The notes: generated by a model from the sequence alone, not told the origin. DNA of 64,000 nucleotides from Sphingomonas sp. QA11 (GCF_028473665.1 NZ_CP098774.1:310001-374000), one strand, 5' to 3'. Shown: positions 30,849-39,541, numbered from the stretch's first letter. Translations and numbers: made by a program.

Positions 30849-32282
30849 ATGTGGCGAATCCTGTTCCTCTCCGTTTTCCTGATGATCCCCGTGACCGCGG
30901 CCCGAGCCCAGGACCTGTCATGGCAAGCCTGTCATGGCGCGGTCGGTCCGGCCGGCCCGGTGCTGAGCGACTGCCGCCCGATCCGAGATGTCGTTGACCC
31001 TCAAGGCCGCGAGCTCTGGATTCGGTCTGTCGTCGGCACCCCGGCCGACACCCTGCCGCGTATCCTCTATGTGGCCGGCGTCGCCTCGTCCGAGGCGTGG
31101 TTCAATGGCCGGCGCCTGGGTGTCAATGGCCGTCCCGGCGCCACCGCGCAGGCCGAGGTTCCGGGACGCTACCAGGCGATCTTTCCGATCCCCGAGGCAG
31201 CCTGGCGGCCCAACGGAAACACGCTGGTGCTTCACCTGTCGTCCTTCCATGGAGGCCTGCGTTTCGCTCGCCCGATGAGCGCCATCGCCGTCGGCCCCTA
31301 TCCCTTTCCGCCACGCATCGTGCCGCTGGCCGTCACCTTCGTGGCGGCCGGCGCCCTGCTGGCTGCTGCGTTCGGCTTCGCTGTCATCCACGCCATGCGC
31401 CGCACCGGGTCCAGCCTGATCCTCGCCGCCATGGCCGGGGTCGCGGCCCTGCAGGCCGTCGTCGAAAGCTTGCGGGCGCTGTTGGACTATTCCTATCCCC
31501 TGCACGCCTGGCGGATGAGCATCATCTGGGTGCTGGCGGCGGCCTTCGCGATCCTGCTGGTAAGCTATGTCGCCAGCCGGTTCCTGCCCGGGAAGCGCCG
31601 CCTGATGATCGGCCTGGCCCTGGGGGCGGTCGGCGCCACGGCGCTGCTTCCGGGCTTCGACATGAAGACGGTCGGGGCGCTGATCCTGGGGGTGGCGCTT
31701 GCCGCCTTACCGGCGGCGACGGGCGTGCATCGGCGCGTCCCCGGCGCGCGGCCGACCCTTGGCTATCTGGTGTTGTTCCTCGTGCTTGCCCTCGGGTTCC
31801 CCGAATGGCTGGCCGACCTTTCCTATTTCCTGCTCGCCGCCGGCCTCGTGCTGCCGCTGCTGATGGTCGAGGTCGTGCGGCTCGGCCGCGAGGACCGCGG
31901 GCGGGAGGCTGCCCTGACCCGCGCCGCCAGCCGCCCCGACCGCCTCACCGTCGCCTCGGCGCGGGGCGTGGAGCTGGTGCCGGTCGCCGAGATCCTCGCG
32001 GTGGTCGGGGCTGACGATTATGTCGAGCTGCGGCTGGTCGGCGGCCGCAGCCTGCTGCACGCGGCACGCCTCGACGGCCTGGCGACTGAGTTGCCCGCGA
32101 GCTTCCTGCGCGTCCACCGGTCGGTGATCGCCAACCTGGCACGGGCGCAGCGGCTGGAACGCGACGGGGACCGTTGGCGGCTGCACCTGAGCGAGGGGGC
32201 GCCGCTGCCCGTCAGCCGCTCCCGCCAGCCCGCCCTGCGCGAGGCTCTTGATGTAGCTCCTCCCGTGGCGGTGCCGGCGTAG
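30849..32282 (+). CDS. Membrane-bound LytTR-domain regulator
   Basis: 477 residues. A signal peptide (MWRILFLSVFLMIPVTAARAQ), a periplasmic domain of about 135 residues with a beta-sandwich look (VAGVASSEAWFNGRRLGVNG, NTLVLHLSSF), then seven membrane spans (~165-345) and a cytoplasmic LytTR DNA-binding domain at the C-terminus (LTVASARGVELVP, ADDYVEL, SFLRVHRSVIANL). The build is like a 7TM sensor joined directly to a LytTR domain, a one-component regulator acting from the membrane. Divergent from the exported hydrolase, a natural target. No ribosome site decides between ATG 30849 and upstream codons; the signal peptide does. Confidence 0.86.
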   Translation: MWRILFLSVFLMIPVTAARAQDLSWQACHGAVGPAGPVLSDCRPIRDVVDPQGRELWIRSVVGTPADTLPRILYVAGVASSEAWFNGRRLGVNGRPGATAQAEVPGRYQAIFPIPEAAWRPNGNTLVLHLSSFHGGLRFARPMSAIAVGPYPFPPRIVPLAVTFVAAGALLAAAFGFAVIHAMRRTGSSLILAAMAGVAALQAVVESLRALLDYSYPLHAWRMSIIWVLAAAFAILLVSYVASRFLPGKRRLMIGLALGAVGATALLPGFDMKTVGALILGVALAALPAATGVHRRVPGARPTLGYLVLFLVLALGFPEWLADLSYFLLAAGLVLPLLMVEVVRLGREDRGREAALTRAASRPDRLTVASARGVELVPVAEILAVVGADDYVELRLVGGRSLLHAARLDGLATELPASFLRVHRSVIANLARAQRLERDGDRWRLHLSEGAPLPVSRSRQPALREALDVAPPVAVPA

Positions 32283-32310
32283 CGGCGGGGGTTGCCTCGA
32301 CCTCCGCCGC
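32282..32310 (+). terminator. Hairpin after the LytTR gene
   Basis: GCGGCGG (32282-32288) pairs with CCGCCGC (32304-32310) with a 15-base loop, starting at the last base of the stop codon. GC-rich stem without T-run; a weak terminator candidate. Confidence 0.35.
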
Positions 32311-32745
32311 CGGGCTGAGGCGATGAGCATCGCGCGGGCCCGATTCACACAAGACCTCCCGTCCGTTAGGGCCATTCGGCATCAAGCTGAGGTTCAAGTA
32401 CAGCGTGAAGAAAATCCGACACCCCTCGCGAAATTATTACTTGCCCTGCGCAATGACGCTCTCGCGGGTGCGCGTCTGTGGTGAGATGATCGTTCGATGG
32501 TTGAAGTCTGGAGAGTCGGATGGGCACGAAAAGATTCTGCAAGGCGCAAATGAAGGCCGATTTCGGCCTCTCTCGCTGATGGGTCGCGAAATTCGACCGG
32601 AACTTGGAATGCTGTGCTCCGCCTTCTTGCGGAAACCTGCACCACACCTCCGCGATACTTTAGATCCAACGCCGTATCATGGTGCCGACTCGATGCGGTG
32701 CGGGTCTTTCAACCCATGACCCTCTCGTCTAAAGCCCGCTGACTC
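32311..32745. other. 435-bp gap without a recognised gene, before ileS
   Basis: No reading frame here looks like a protein: those present lack ribosome sites and family motifs. The stretch 32380-32700 is visibly less GC-rich than its flanks. A compact hairpin AGGCCGA-TT-TCGGCCT (32554-32569) is the only clear structure. It may be decayed DNA, a leader for ileS or an unrecognised small RNA; none of these can be shown. Confidence 0.4.
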
Positions 32746-35700
32746 ATGACCGACGCATCCGACACGCAGCGCGACTGGCGCGACACCGTCTTCCTCCCGA
32801 AGACCGATTTCCCCATGAAGGCAGGCCTCGCCCAGAAGGAGCCCGCCATTCTGGAGCGCTGGGCGAAGCTCGGCCTGTATGATCGCCTGCGCGAGCAGCG
32901 CAAGGGACGCGAGCGCTTCATCCTGCATGATGGGCCGCCCTACGCCAATGGCGACATCCATATGGGCCATGCGATGAACAAGGTGCTGAAGGACATCATC
33001 GTCCGCGGCCAGTCGCTGCTCGGCAAGGATGCGCCCTATGTGCCCGGCTGGGATTGCCACGGCCTGCCGATCGAGTGGAAGGTCGAGGAAGCCTATCGCG
33101 CGAAGAAGCTCGACAAGGATCAGGTCCCGGTCGCCCAGTTCCGCGCCGAATGCCGCGCCTATGCCGATAAATGGGTCGCGGTGCAGCGAGTCCAGTTCGA
33201 GCGGCTCGGCGTGATGGGGGACTGGGAAGACCCGTACCTCACCATGAAGTTCGACGCCGAGGCGGCGATCGTCAACGAACTGCTCAAGTTCGCCGAGAGC
33301 GGCCAGCTCTATCGCGGCGCGAAGCCGGTGATGTGGTCGCCCGTCGAGAAGACCGCGCTGGCCGAGGCCGAGGTGGAATATGAGGATGTGGTGTCGACCC
33401 AGATCGACGTCGCGTTCGAGATCACCGAAGCGCCGCACGCGCCGGAACTGGTCGGCGCTCATGCGGTGATCTGGACGACCACGCCATGGACGATCCCGGT
33501 GAATCAGGCGCTGAGCTATGGGCCGGAGATCGAATACTGGCTCGTCGTTGCGGACGTCTATAACGAGGGCGATGCCAGCGCCGACTTCGCCATCCCCCTT
33601 TGGGCTGGACGGCGCTTCCTGATCGCTCGCGAGTTGCTGCCTCAATTCCAGCGTCGCCTGCAGGCCGACGTCAGCCGTATGCCAAACGCTGCCGGCCGTC
33701 GCGCGGCTGTCGAACTTGCTGCCATGAACCCGGCGGATTCGGTGCATGGTATTGAGGTCGCCGACGCCAAGACGGTTCGCGGTGATTTCTTGCCGCGCGA
33801 ATTTGGAAGCGATCGAAAGACGACCGTCTTCCAGGGCACGCAGCTCGCTGAAGCCACGGCCCGCCACCCGATGCACCATCTTGGCGGTTTCTTCGCGAAG
33901 CCCCGGCCATTCCTGCCCGGCGACTTCGTCACCACTGACGCCGGTACCGGTCTCGTCCATATGGCGCCGGATCATGGCGAGGACGATTTCCTCCTCTGCA
34001 AGGCGCACGGCATCGATCCGGTCTTCGCGGTCGATGGCGCGGGCATGTACCGCCCCGACTGGCTGTGGCTGGGCGGGCAGGGCAGCGTCATCAACAAGAA
34101 GTTCGTCGCGTCGGACGGGCCGATCTGCACGGACCTGCGCGAGGCGGGCGCGTTGCTCGCCGCGTCGGACGATTTCGCGCACAGCTATCCGCATAGCTGG
34201 CGGTCGAAGGCCAAGGTGATCTTCCGCGCGACGCCGCAATGGTTCATCCCGATGGACGAGATCAGGCAGGATCTCGCCGTCGCAGAGCCGGTCGACCTTG
34301 GCGCCGATGTCGGTTTCGCGCCGATGCTCGGGCATGGCGTCGGCAATGCGCCGACCCTGCGCGAGATCGCGCTCGATGCGATCGAGCGGACCCGCTGGGT
34401 GCCCGCGCGCAGCCAGAACCGCATCCGCTCGATGGTCGAGCAGCGCCCCGACTGGGTGATCAGCCGCCAGCGCGCCTGGGGCGTGCCGATCGCGCTCTAT
34501 GTCAGCCGCGCGACCGGCGACTATCTCAACGATCCGGCGGTCAATGCGCGCATCGTGGAGGCGTTCAAGGCGGGTGGCGCCGATGCGTGGTTCTCGGCCG
34601 ACCATCAGGCCCTGCTTGGCGAGAAATACCGCGCCGGGGATTATGAGGTCATCACCGACATCCTCGACGTGTGGTTCGATTCCGGCTCGACCCATGCGTT
34701 CGTGATCGAGCAGCGCTATGGCGAGGGCGTTCGCGCCAATCTCTATCTCGAAGGGTCCGACCAGCATCGCGGCTGGTTCCAGTCGTCGCTGCTCGAAAGC
34801 GCCGGCACGCGCGGCCGTACGCCCTATGATGCCGTGCTCACTCACGGCTTCGCCCTGGACGGGCAGGGCAAGAAGATGTCGAAGAGCCTCAAGAATGTCG
34901 TCGATCCGCTCAAGATCATTGATGAATCGGGGGCCGACATCCTGCGCATGTGGGTGGCGCAGACCGATTATTTCGAGGACGTGCGCATCGGCAAGGAAGT
35001 GCTGTCGACGACGTCGGACGCGTATCGCAAGCTGCGCAACTCCTTCCGCTACCTGCTCGGCGCGCTCGACGGGTTCAGCGATGCCGAGAAGGTCGATACG
35101 CGGCACATGCCGGAGCTTGAGCTTTATGTGCTCCACCTGCTCGGCCGCCTCGATGTCGAGTTGAAGGCGGCGGCGGAGAATTACGAGTTCAACCGTTATC
35201 TCCGCCTGCTCACGGACTTCGCGCAGGAAGACCTGTCGGCCTTCTTCTTCGATATCCGCAAGGACTGCCTCTATTGCGACGCGGCTGACGATCCCAAGCG
35301 CCGCGCCTATCGCACCGTGCTCGACATCCTGTTCCACGCGCTGGTGCGCTATGCCGCGCCGATCCTCTGCTTCACCGCGGAAGAGGTGTGGCAGGCGCGC
35401 TTCCCCGACGACACGGGCTCGGTCCATTTCCTCGAATGGCCCGTGCTGCCCGCGCTGCCGGGTGACGATGCCGTCGCGACCGTCTGGGCCGATGTGCGGA
35501 CGCTGCGCGAGCAGGTGACCGAGGCGATCGAGCCGCTGCGGCGCGAGAAGATCGTGCGCTCCAGCCTCGAGGCGGAGGTGACCGTGCCGAAATCGCCCCT
35601 GTCGAACGAGGCGCTGGCCGAACTGTTCATCGTGGCGAAGGTGACGACCGGCGATAGCGTGTCGGTCACCCGTACCGCGTTCCACAAATGCGGCCGTTGC

Positions 35701-35772
35701 TGGCGCCATCTGCCCGATGTCGCGGAAGATGGCGCGCTGGACGATCGTTGCGCAAAGGTCGTCTCGGAATGA
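32746..35772 (+). CDS. ileS: Isoleucyl-tRNA synthetase
   Basis: 1008 residues, longer than the usual ~930-970. Class I motifs are intact: HMGH at 72-75 and KMSKS at 710-714. The editing (CP1) region is recognised by GTGLVHMAPDHGEDDF. Within it, residues about 306-361 (33661-33828) do not fit the family pattern and look like an in-frame insert with less biased codons. At the C-terminus the zinc region has CGRC but only one cysteine in LDDRC, so one of four ligands is replaced by Asp. It charges tRNA-Ile. No clear Shine-Dalgarno before ATG 32746. Its stop overlaps lspA (ATGA). In many proteobacteria ribF precedes ileS; here it does not. Confidence 0.97.
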   Translation: MTDASDTQRDWRDTVFLPKTDFPMKAGLAQKEPAILERWAKLGLYDRLREQRKGRERFILHDGPPYANGDIHMGHAMNKVLKDIIVRGQSLLGKDAPYVPGWDCHGLPIEWKVEEAYRAKKLDKDQVPVAQFRAECRAYADKWVAVQRVQFERLGVMGDWEDPYLTMKFDAEAAIVNELLKFAESGQLYRGAKPVMWSPVEKTALAEAEVEYEDVVSTQIDVAFEITEAPHAPELVGAHAVIWTTTPWTIPVNQALSYGPEIEYWLVVADVYNEGDASADFAIPLWAGRRFLIARELLPQFQRRLQADVSRMPNAAGRRAAVELAAMNPADSVHGIEVADAKTVRGDFLPREFGSDRKTTVFQGTQLAEATARHPMHHLGGFFAKPRPFLPGDFVTTDAGTGLVHMAPDHGEDDFLLCKAHGIDPVFAVDGAGMYRPDWLWLGGQGSVINKKFVASDGPICTDLREAGALLAASDDFAHSYPHSWRSKAKVIFRATPQWFIPMDEIRQDLAVAEPVDLGADVGFAPMLGHGVGNAPTLREIALDAIERTRWVPARSQNRIRSMVEQRPDWVISRQRAWGVPIALYVSRATGDYLNDPAVNARIVEAFKAGGADAWFSADHQALLGEKYRAGDYEVITDILDVWFDSGSTHAFVIEQRYGEGVRANLYLEGSDQHRGWFQSSLLESAGTRGRTPYDAVLTHGFALDGQGKKMSKSLKNVVDPLKIIDESGADILRMWVAQTDYFEDVRIGKEVLSTTSDAYRKLRNSFRYLLGALDGFSDAEKVDTRHMPELELYVLHLLGRLDVELKAAAENYEFNRYLRLLTDFAQEDLSAFFFDIRKDCLYCDAADDPKRRAYRTVLDILFHALVRYAAPILCFTAEEVWQARFPDDTGSVHFLEWPVLPALPGDDAVATVWADVRTLREQVTEAIEPLRREKIVRSSLEAEVTVPKSPLSNEALAELFIVAKVTTGDSVSVTRTAFHKCGRCWRHLPDVAEDGALDDRCAKVVSE

Positions 35773-36287
35773 AGAAGCTTCCCGTCCTCGGCCTCGCCAC
35801 CGGCGCTGCCCTGTTCGTCGTCGACCAGGCGACCAAATATGGCATTACCGACGTGCTTGGCCTGAACGAATCCAGCCTGGGGCGGGAGATCACGTCGTTC
35901 TTCACCCTGCGCTTCGTCGCCAATCGCGGCGTGTCGCTCGGCCTGCTTCATGCCGATACCGAGGCGATGCGCTGGGGCCTGGTCGCGCTGACCGCGGCGA
36001 TCGCCGTCGGCGTGCTGGTGTGGATGCTGCGCGAGCCGAACCGGCAGGACCAAGTCGCGCTCGGCTTCGTGCTGGGCGGGGCGATCGGCAATATCCTGGA
36101 TCGGGTGCGCTACGGCTATGTCGTGGACTTCGCCGATTTCCACATCGGGGCGTGGCGGCCCTTTTTGGTCTTCAATGTCGCCGACGCGGCGATTACGATA
36201 GGGGTGCTCATCCTGCTTGTGCGGGCGCTCCTGGTGCGCGACAAGCCACGGGCAGGGCGAGATCCAGTGGAGAATATGAATGCGTAA
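35769..36287 (+). CDS. lspA: Lipoprotein signal peptidase (signal peptidase II)
   Basis: 172 residues with four membrane spans. The catalytic aspartates are in YVVDFADFH (D120/D123) and FNVADAAI (D139), with ANRGVSLGLL and GGAIGNILDRV as the other conserved blocks. It removes the signal peptide from lipidated pro-lipoproteins in the inner membrane. Start ATG 35769 overlaps the ileS stop by 4 bp. Its own end overlaps the following lipoprotein gene by 8 bp, so ileS-lspA-bamF is one operon. Confidence 0.96.
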   Translation: MKKLPVLGLATGAALFVVDQATKYGITDVLGLNESSLGREITSFFTLRFVANRGVSLGLLHADTEAMRWGLVALTAAIAVGVLVWMLREPNRQDQVALGFVLGGAIGNILDRVRYGYVVDFADFHIGAWRPFLVFNVADAAITIGVLILLVRALLVRDKPRAGRDPVENMNA

Positions 36288-36696
36288 GTTGGTGTCGATC
36301 GCAACCGGGCTCGGCCTGGCCGTCCTGCTCGCCGGTTGCGGCCATAGCGGCATGGACCGTGCCCGCCCCGACGAGTTCGCCGTCGCGCGTCAGGCGCCGC
36401 TGGTGATCCCGCCCGATTTCTCGCTGCGCCCGCCCCAGCCCGGTGCCGCGCGCGCCAATGACGTGAGCCCGAATGCCCAGGCGCTCGACGCGCTGTTCGG
36501 CGGCAAGTCGGCACGCAGCGCCTCGGAGAGCGCGACGATCGACGCCGCGGGTTCCGAGAGCGCCGATCCGGGCATCCGCTCGGCCGTGGGCGACCCCGGC
36601 ACCGCCGTGGTCGACAAGGGCTCTACCACGCGTGACATCGTCGCCGCCCCCGAAGGCGACGGCCAGGACGCCCGCACCGCCACGCCCAATCCCTGA
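36280..36696 (+). CDS. DUF3035 lipoprotein, BamF-like
   Basis: 138 residues. Lipoprotein signal with lipobox LLAGC (Cys at ~20), then RPDEFAVARQAPLVIPPDFSLRPP, the hallmark block of the DUF3035 family. In Caulobacter a member of this family is BamF, a subunit of the outer-membrane beta-barrel assembly complex; the same role is likely here. The C-terminal half is low-complexity (Ala, Asp, Ser, Thr). The gene starts inside the end of lspA, whose enzyme would process it. A hairpin at 36704 follows. Confidence 0.82.
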   Translation: MRKLVSIATGLGLAVLLAGCGHSGMDRARPDEFAVARQAPLVIPPDFSLRPPQPGAARANDVSPNAQALDALFGGKSARSASESATIDAAGSESADPGIRSAVGDPGTAVVDKGSTTRDIVAAPEGDGQDARTATPNP

Positions 36697-36703
36697 CCTG
36701 CCA

Positions 36704-36736
36704 CTCTCCCCTCCCGGAAGCGGGAGGGGGCGAGAG
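36704..36736 (+). terminator. Hairpin ending the ileS-lspA-bamF operon
   Basis: CTCCCG-GAAG-CGGGAG (36711-36726) forms the core and is prolonged by C-run/G-run pairing and CTCTC with GAGAG on the outside. It begins 8 bp after the bamF stop. Only a weak T-rich tail follows, so it is a likely but not certain terminator. Confidence 0.55.
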
Positions 36737-36738
36737 GC

Positions 36739-36990
36739 TTGTTGGACACGCCTGAAGCAGACCGGCGCTTCTGGCCCGCGAACTGCGCGCAACGCGACGG
36801 ATGCCGTGCGCTCATCTGTGACGTCGTATCCCGATCGGCAAAGCTGATCGTCGAAGTCGATAGCGGCCAGCATGATTCAAATGCTTTGGCCGATGAGGCA
36901 GGAATCAGGCACTTCGAAGCGCAGGGCTTCCAAGGTATCGCTTCTGGAACAATTGGGTTCCGGGGCAGGCCGAGGGTGTAATGGGAAAAA
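36739..36990 (+). pseudogene. Decayed DUF559 endonuclease-like gene
   Basis: Pieces of a DUF559 (very-short-patch-repair-like fold) protein lie in different frames: PEADRRFW in one, RELRATRR and RRIPIG in another, SAKLIVEVDSGQHDSNALADEA with HFEAQGF in the first again, and YRFWNNWVPGQAEGV in a third after about 36931. Intact members read these blocks in one frame, with about 15 further residues between PIG and AKLIVEVD. So at least three frame changes and a small deletion have occurred. No function can remain. Confidence 0.75.
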
Positions 36991-37155
36991 CCGGGCGGGC
37001 TCTTTCGGACAGGTCCTATCCTTGCCCTCCCGACGCTCTTCGCCGTCATCCCGTTGTCATCTGTGCTGATGCGGGCTGCACGAGGGCACCCCGTTCGACA
37101 CCAAATTTACGGCGTTACGATTGCCTGAAGCATCAGCGCAGAACCAGAGCCATCA

Positions 37156-37280
37156 CCGTTCGTCCCGAGTGCCGTCGAGCCTGTCGAGATGGCGTATCGA
37201 GGGACAGGCATCTCGCACGTCACCTGTGCGTCGATACGTGCCCTCGATACGGCTGCCCGGTCGCTACTCGACACGAACGG
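37156..37280. repeat. REP-like inverted repeat element
   Basis: Outer arms CCGTTCGT (37156-37163) and ACGAACGG (37273-37280) and inner arms GTATCGAGGG (37194-37203) and CCCTCGATAC (37241-37250) are exact complements; the DNA between pairs in part. The 125-bp element lies just after the stop of the TorF-type porin gene and could end its transcript. It resembles the dispersed palindromic elements of sphingomonads; copy number cannot be judged from this window. Confidence 0.6.
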
Positions 37281-37286
37281 CTATGG

Positions 37287-38051
37287 TCAGAAGCTGACGC
37301 CGATCGAGCCGACCACGCCGGCCTTGCTGGCGTTCTTGCCGGTCGGGGTGATGAAGTCGCCGTCAGTGTCGACATATTGCACGCCGAAGGTCAGCGCTTT
37401 GTAGGTCACCGTCGCGCCGAGGCCCCAGTCGGTATATTCCTTGCCGATCGACAGCCAGCTCGGGCCGAAGGTGTGGCCGAGATGGCCGGTCAGGCCGATC
37501 GGCGTGCCGGGGATCGCGGCCGACAGGTCGCCGGCGAGATAGAGATTGTCCTGCTTAGGGCCGATCTGGTCGAGCGACAGGGCCTTTTGCTTCGGCGCAT
37601 AGTTCGCCGTCGCCTTGGCCGTGACCGGGCCGAAAGTGTGTGCGACCGAGACATAGGGCTCGATGAAGTCGGACGAGACGACGCTGCCGGGCAGTTTCGT
37701 CTTCGGATAGACGTAATAGAGCGCGCCGATATCGAAGGTCGTGCCGTTCCAGGTCTTCTTGAACCCGGCGATCAGATCGAGTTCCTGCGCGCTGTTGCCC
37801 GCCGCGGTCACATAGCCGCTGACCGAGGAACCCCATGCCGAAACATAGAAGCCCGATTCGTGGCTGACCGTGATGCCGCCCTGAACGGCGATGTTCTTGT
37901 CCGTCTGCGAGATGCCGCGGAAGCGGTAGTCGGTCACGACGGTGGCGCTGCCGTTGATGGTGATCGGCGGCGGCGGCGCGGTTTCGTCCGCAAAAGCCGG
38001 CGTGGCGGAGACGAGCGTCAGCACGCTGAGGCTGATCATGGAAAAGCGCAT
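37287..38051 (-). CDS. TorF-family outer-membrane porin
   Basis: 254 residues. A signal peptide (MRFSMISLSVLTLVSATPAFA) is followed by ITINGSATVVTDYRFRGISQTDKN, the opening of the TorF family (TIGR02001) of putative porins. Alternating aromatic/polar strands continue to a last strand ending in phenylalanine (GSIGVSF), the signal for Bam-dependent insertion. Start ATG 38051 has AAGGGAC just upstream; a longer frame of 99 codons has no support. Substrate unknown. Monocistronic: preceded by 200 bp of promoter DNA and followed by the REP-like element. Confidence 0.88.
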   Translation of the reverse strand: MRFSMISLSVLTLVSATPAFADETAPPPPITINGSATVVTDYRFRGISQTDKNIAVQGGITVSHESGFYVSAWGSSVSGYVTAAGNSAQELDLIAGFKKTWNGTTFDIGALYYVYPKTKLPGSVVSSDFIEPYVSVAHTFGPVTAKATANYAPKQKALSLDQIGPKQDNLYLAGDLSAAIPGTPIGLTGHLGHTFGPSWLSIGKEYTDWGLGATVTYKALTFGVQYVDTDGDFITPTGKNASKAGVVGSIGVSF

Positions 38052-38254
38052 GGGTGTCCCTTTCAATATGTAAACCGGGCCCCAGCCTGCGTGCCGATGG
38101 ACAAGGCATCTGTGATGGGCCGTGCAACGACCCCGTGCCAATGTTTCCGTTCGGTAAGGAAAGATTGCCGAAACGCGCTGCAGCGCACAACACAATTCTC
38201 TGACACGCCCGCTGGTTTGCGGAGCATGTTGCACCTGCGCAACAGTGGCTGGTT

Positions 38255-39541
38255 TCAGGGCAACGGAGGTGCGGGGGGCTCGTCGCGGCTGATATGGATC
38301 TGGCGCTGAGGATAGGGGATCTGGATCCCATGCTCCTTGAACAGCCACCAGAGCCGGTTGAGCACGTCCGACCGGACATTGCCGACTCCGCTTTCCGGGT
38401 CGCTGATCCAGGCGAGGATTTCATGCTCGACGCCGCTGCCGCCGAAGGCGGTCAGCCATACGTTCGATCTGGGGCTGTTGAGCACGCGCGGGCTTTCGGT
38501 CGCCGCGCGCAGCATCAGTTCCTGGGCGAGCTTCAGGTCACAGCCATAGCCAATCGTCACCGGAATCCGCACCCGCACGTTGCGATCGGTATAGGACCAG
38601 TTCTCGACCTCGTTGGTCATGAGGTTCTCGTTGGGGATCAGATGCTCCTTGCCGTCGCGGGTCAGCACGGAGACGGCGCGGATGCCGATCCGGTTCACCC
38701 AGCCGAAGCTTTCCCCGACGACGATCACGTCGCCCGGCTTGATCGACCGGTCCATCAGCAGGATGATCCCGGCGATCAGGTTGCCGATCGTCTTCTGCAA
38801 GCCGAAGCCGACCGCAAGGCCGAACGCGCCGGAGAAGACGGCGAAGGCGGTGAGATCGATATCGAGCAGGTCGATCCCGACGAAGAAGGCGAGGGTGACG
38901 ACCGCGATGGCGGAAAGCTTCTGCGCCAGCAGCTTCTGGGTGGCGTCCATCCCGCGCGCGCCGGTAATCCAGTGGCCCGTGGCACGATTGACCAGCCGTA
39001 CCGCCGCGAACAGCGCGGTCGCCGTGACGAGGATGATGATCAGCGCGAGCAGCGAGAAACGACGCTTGCCGATGTCGAAGCCGATGCGGTCGAGCGTGTC
39101 GGTGATCGGCTCAAGCCCGCCCACTGCGTGGCTGAAGATCGCGACGAACAGGATTGCGGCGACCGTCCACGCCATCCAGCGTGGAATGCCCAGCCCGCGG
39201 AGGATCGAGACGCTGGTGAGGCTGACCGCCGCCCCGAGCGCCAGGCCGATCGGTATCCCGGCCAGCGGCGGCCAGGGCACGGCATTGAGGAGGATGGCGA
39301 GCAGCAGGACGGCGGTACCATGGCGGATGATACGATGCAGCCTGCCCCCGACACCCTCGGCATGGGCGCCGAGGCGTTGTTTCCATTCGCGTTCGGCAGT
39401 GGGGCCGAGGAACCGGCCCGCGACTACGCCGCATGCGAGTGCTAGAAGTACCAAGCCGCCGGCGATGGCCGCCTCGACCAGCATGGTTTGCGAAATGGTC
39501 GCCAGCCCCTGTGCTTGCAGCCAGGCGGCGACCGGCTTCAC
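38255..39541 (-). CDS. Mechanosensitive channel, MscS family
   Basis: 428 residues with about five membrane segments. The pore-lining helix and channel domain are seen in AFGLAVGFGLQKTIGNLIAGIILL and RSIKPGDVIVV, followed by the MscS beta domain (IGIRAVSVLTRDGKEHLIPNENLM). It opens on membrane tension to release solutes on hypo-osmotic shock. Start is GTG 39541, overlapping the metC stop as GTGA, so it is translated with the upstream sulfur genes. The sequence ends in a Pro-rich tail (PPAPPLP). It is third in the sseA-metC-mscS operon. Confidence 0.92.
   Translation of the reverse strand: MKPVAAWLQAQGLATISQTMLVEAAIAGGLVLLALACGVVAGRFLGPTAEREWKQRLGAHAEGVGGRLHRIIRHGTAVLLLAILLNAVPWPPLAGIPIGLALGAAVSLTSVSILRGLGIPRWMAWTVAAILFVAIFSHAVGGLEPITDTLDRIGFDIGKRRFSLLALIIILVTATALFAAVRLVNRATGHWITGARGMDATQKLLAQKLSAIAVVTLAFFVGIDLLDIDLTAFAVFSGAFGLAVGFGLQKTIGNLIAGIILLMDRSIKPGDVIVVGESFGWVNRIGIRAVSVLTRDGKEHLIPNENLMTNEVENWSYTDRNVRVRIPVTIGYGCDLKLAQELMLRAATESPRVLNSPRSNVWLTAFGGSGVEHEILAWISDPESGVGNVRSDVLNRLWWLFKEHGIQIPYPQRQIHISRDEPPAPPLP

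Noticed and set aside
32405..32719. Possible 104-residue protein before ileS
   Set aside because: No ribosome site, no motif, irregular composition; the DNA is better described as gene-free.
32677..35709. Long open frame of 1010 codons opposite ileS
   Set aside because: Antisense shadow of ileS in GC-rich DNA; its composition (Arg, His, Asp, Gly) and lack of any family motif are typical of such frames.
37156..37280. CRISPR-like or tRNA-like structure
   Set aside because: Only two nested inverted arms, no regular direct repeats and no tRNA cloverleaf features.
36981..38309. Long rightward frame across the REP-like element and the porin gene
   Set aside because: It runs antisense to a porin with a clear signal peptide and through inverted repeats.
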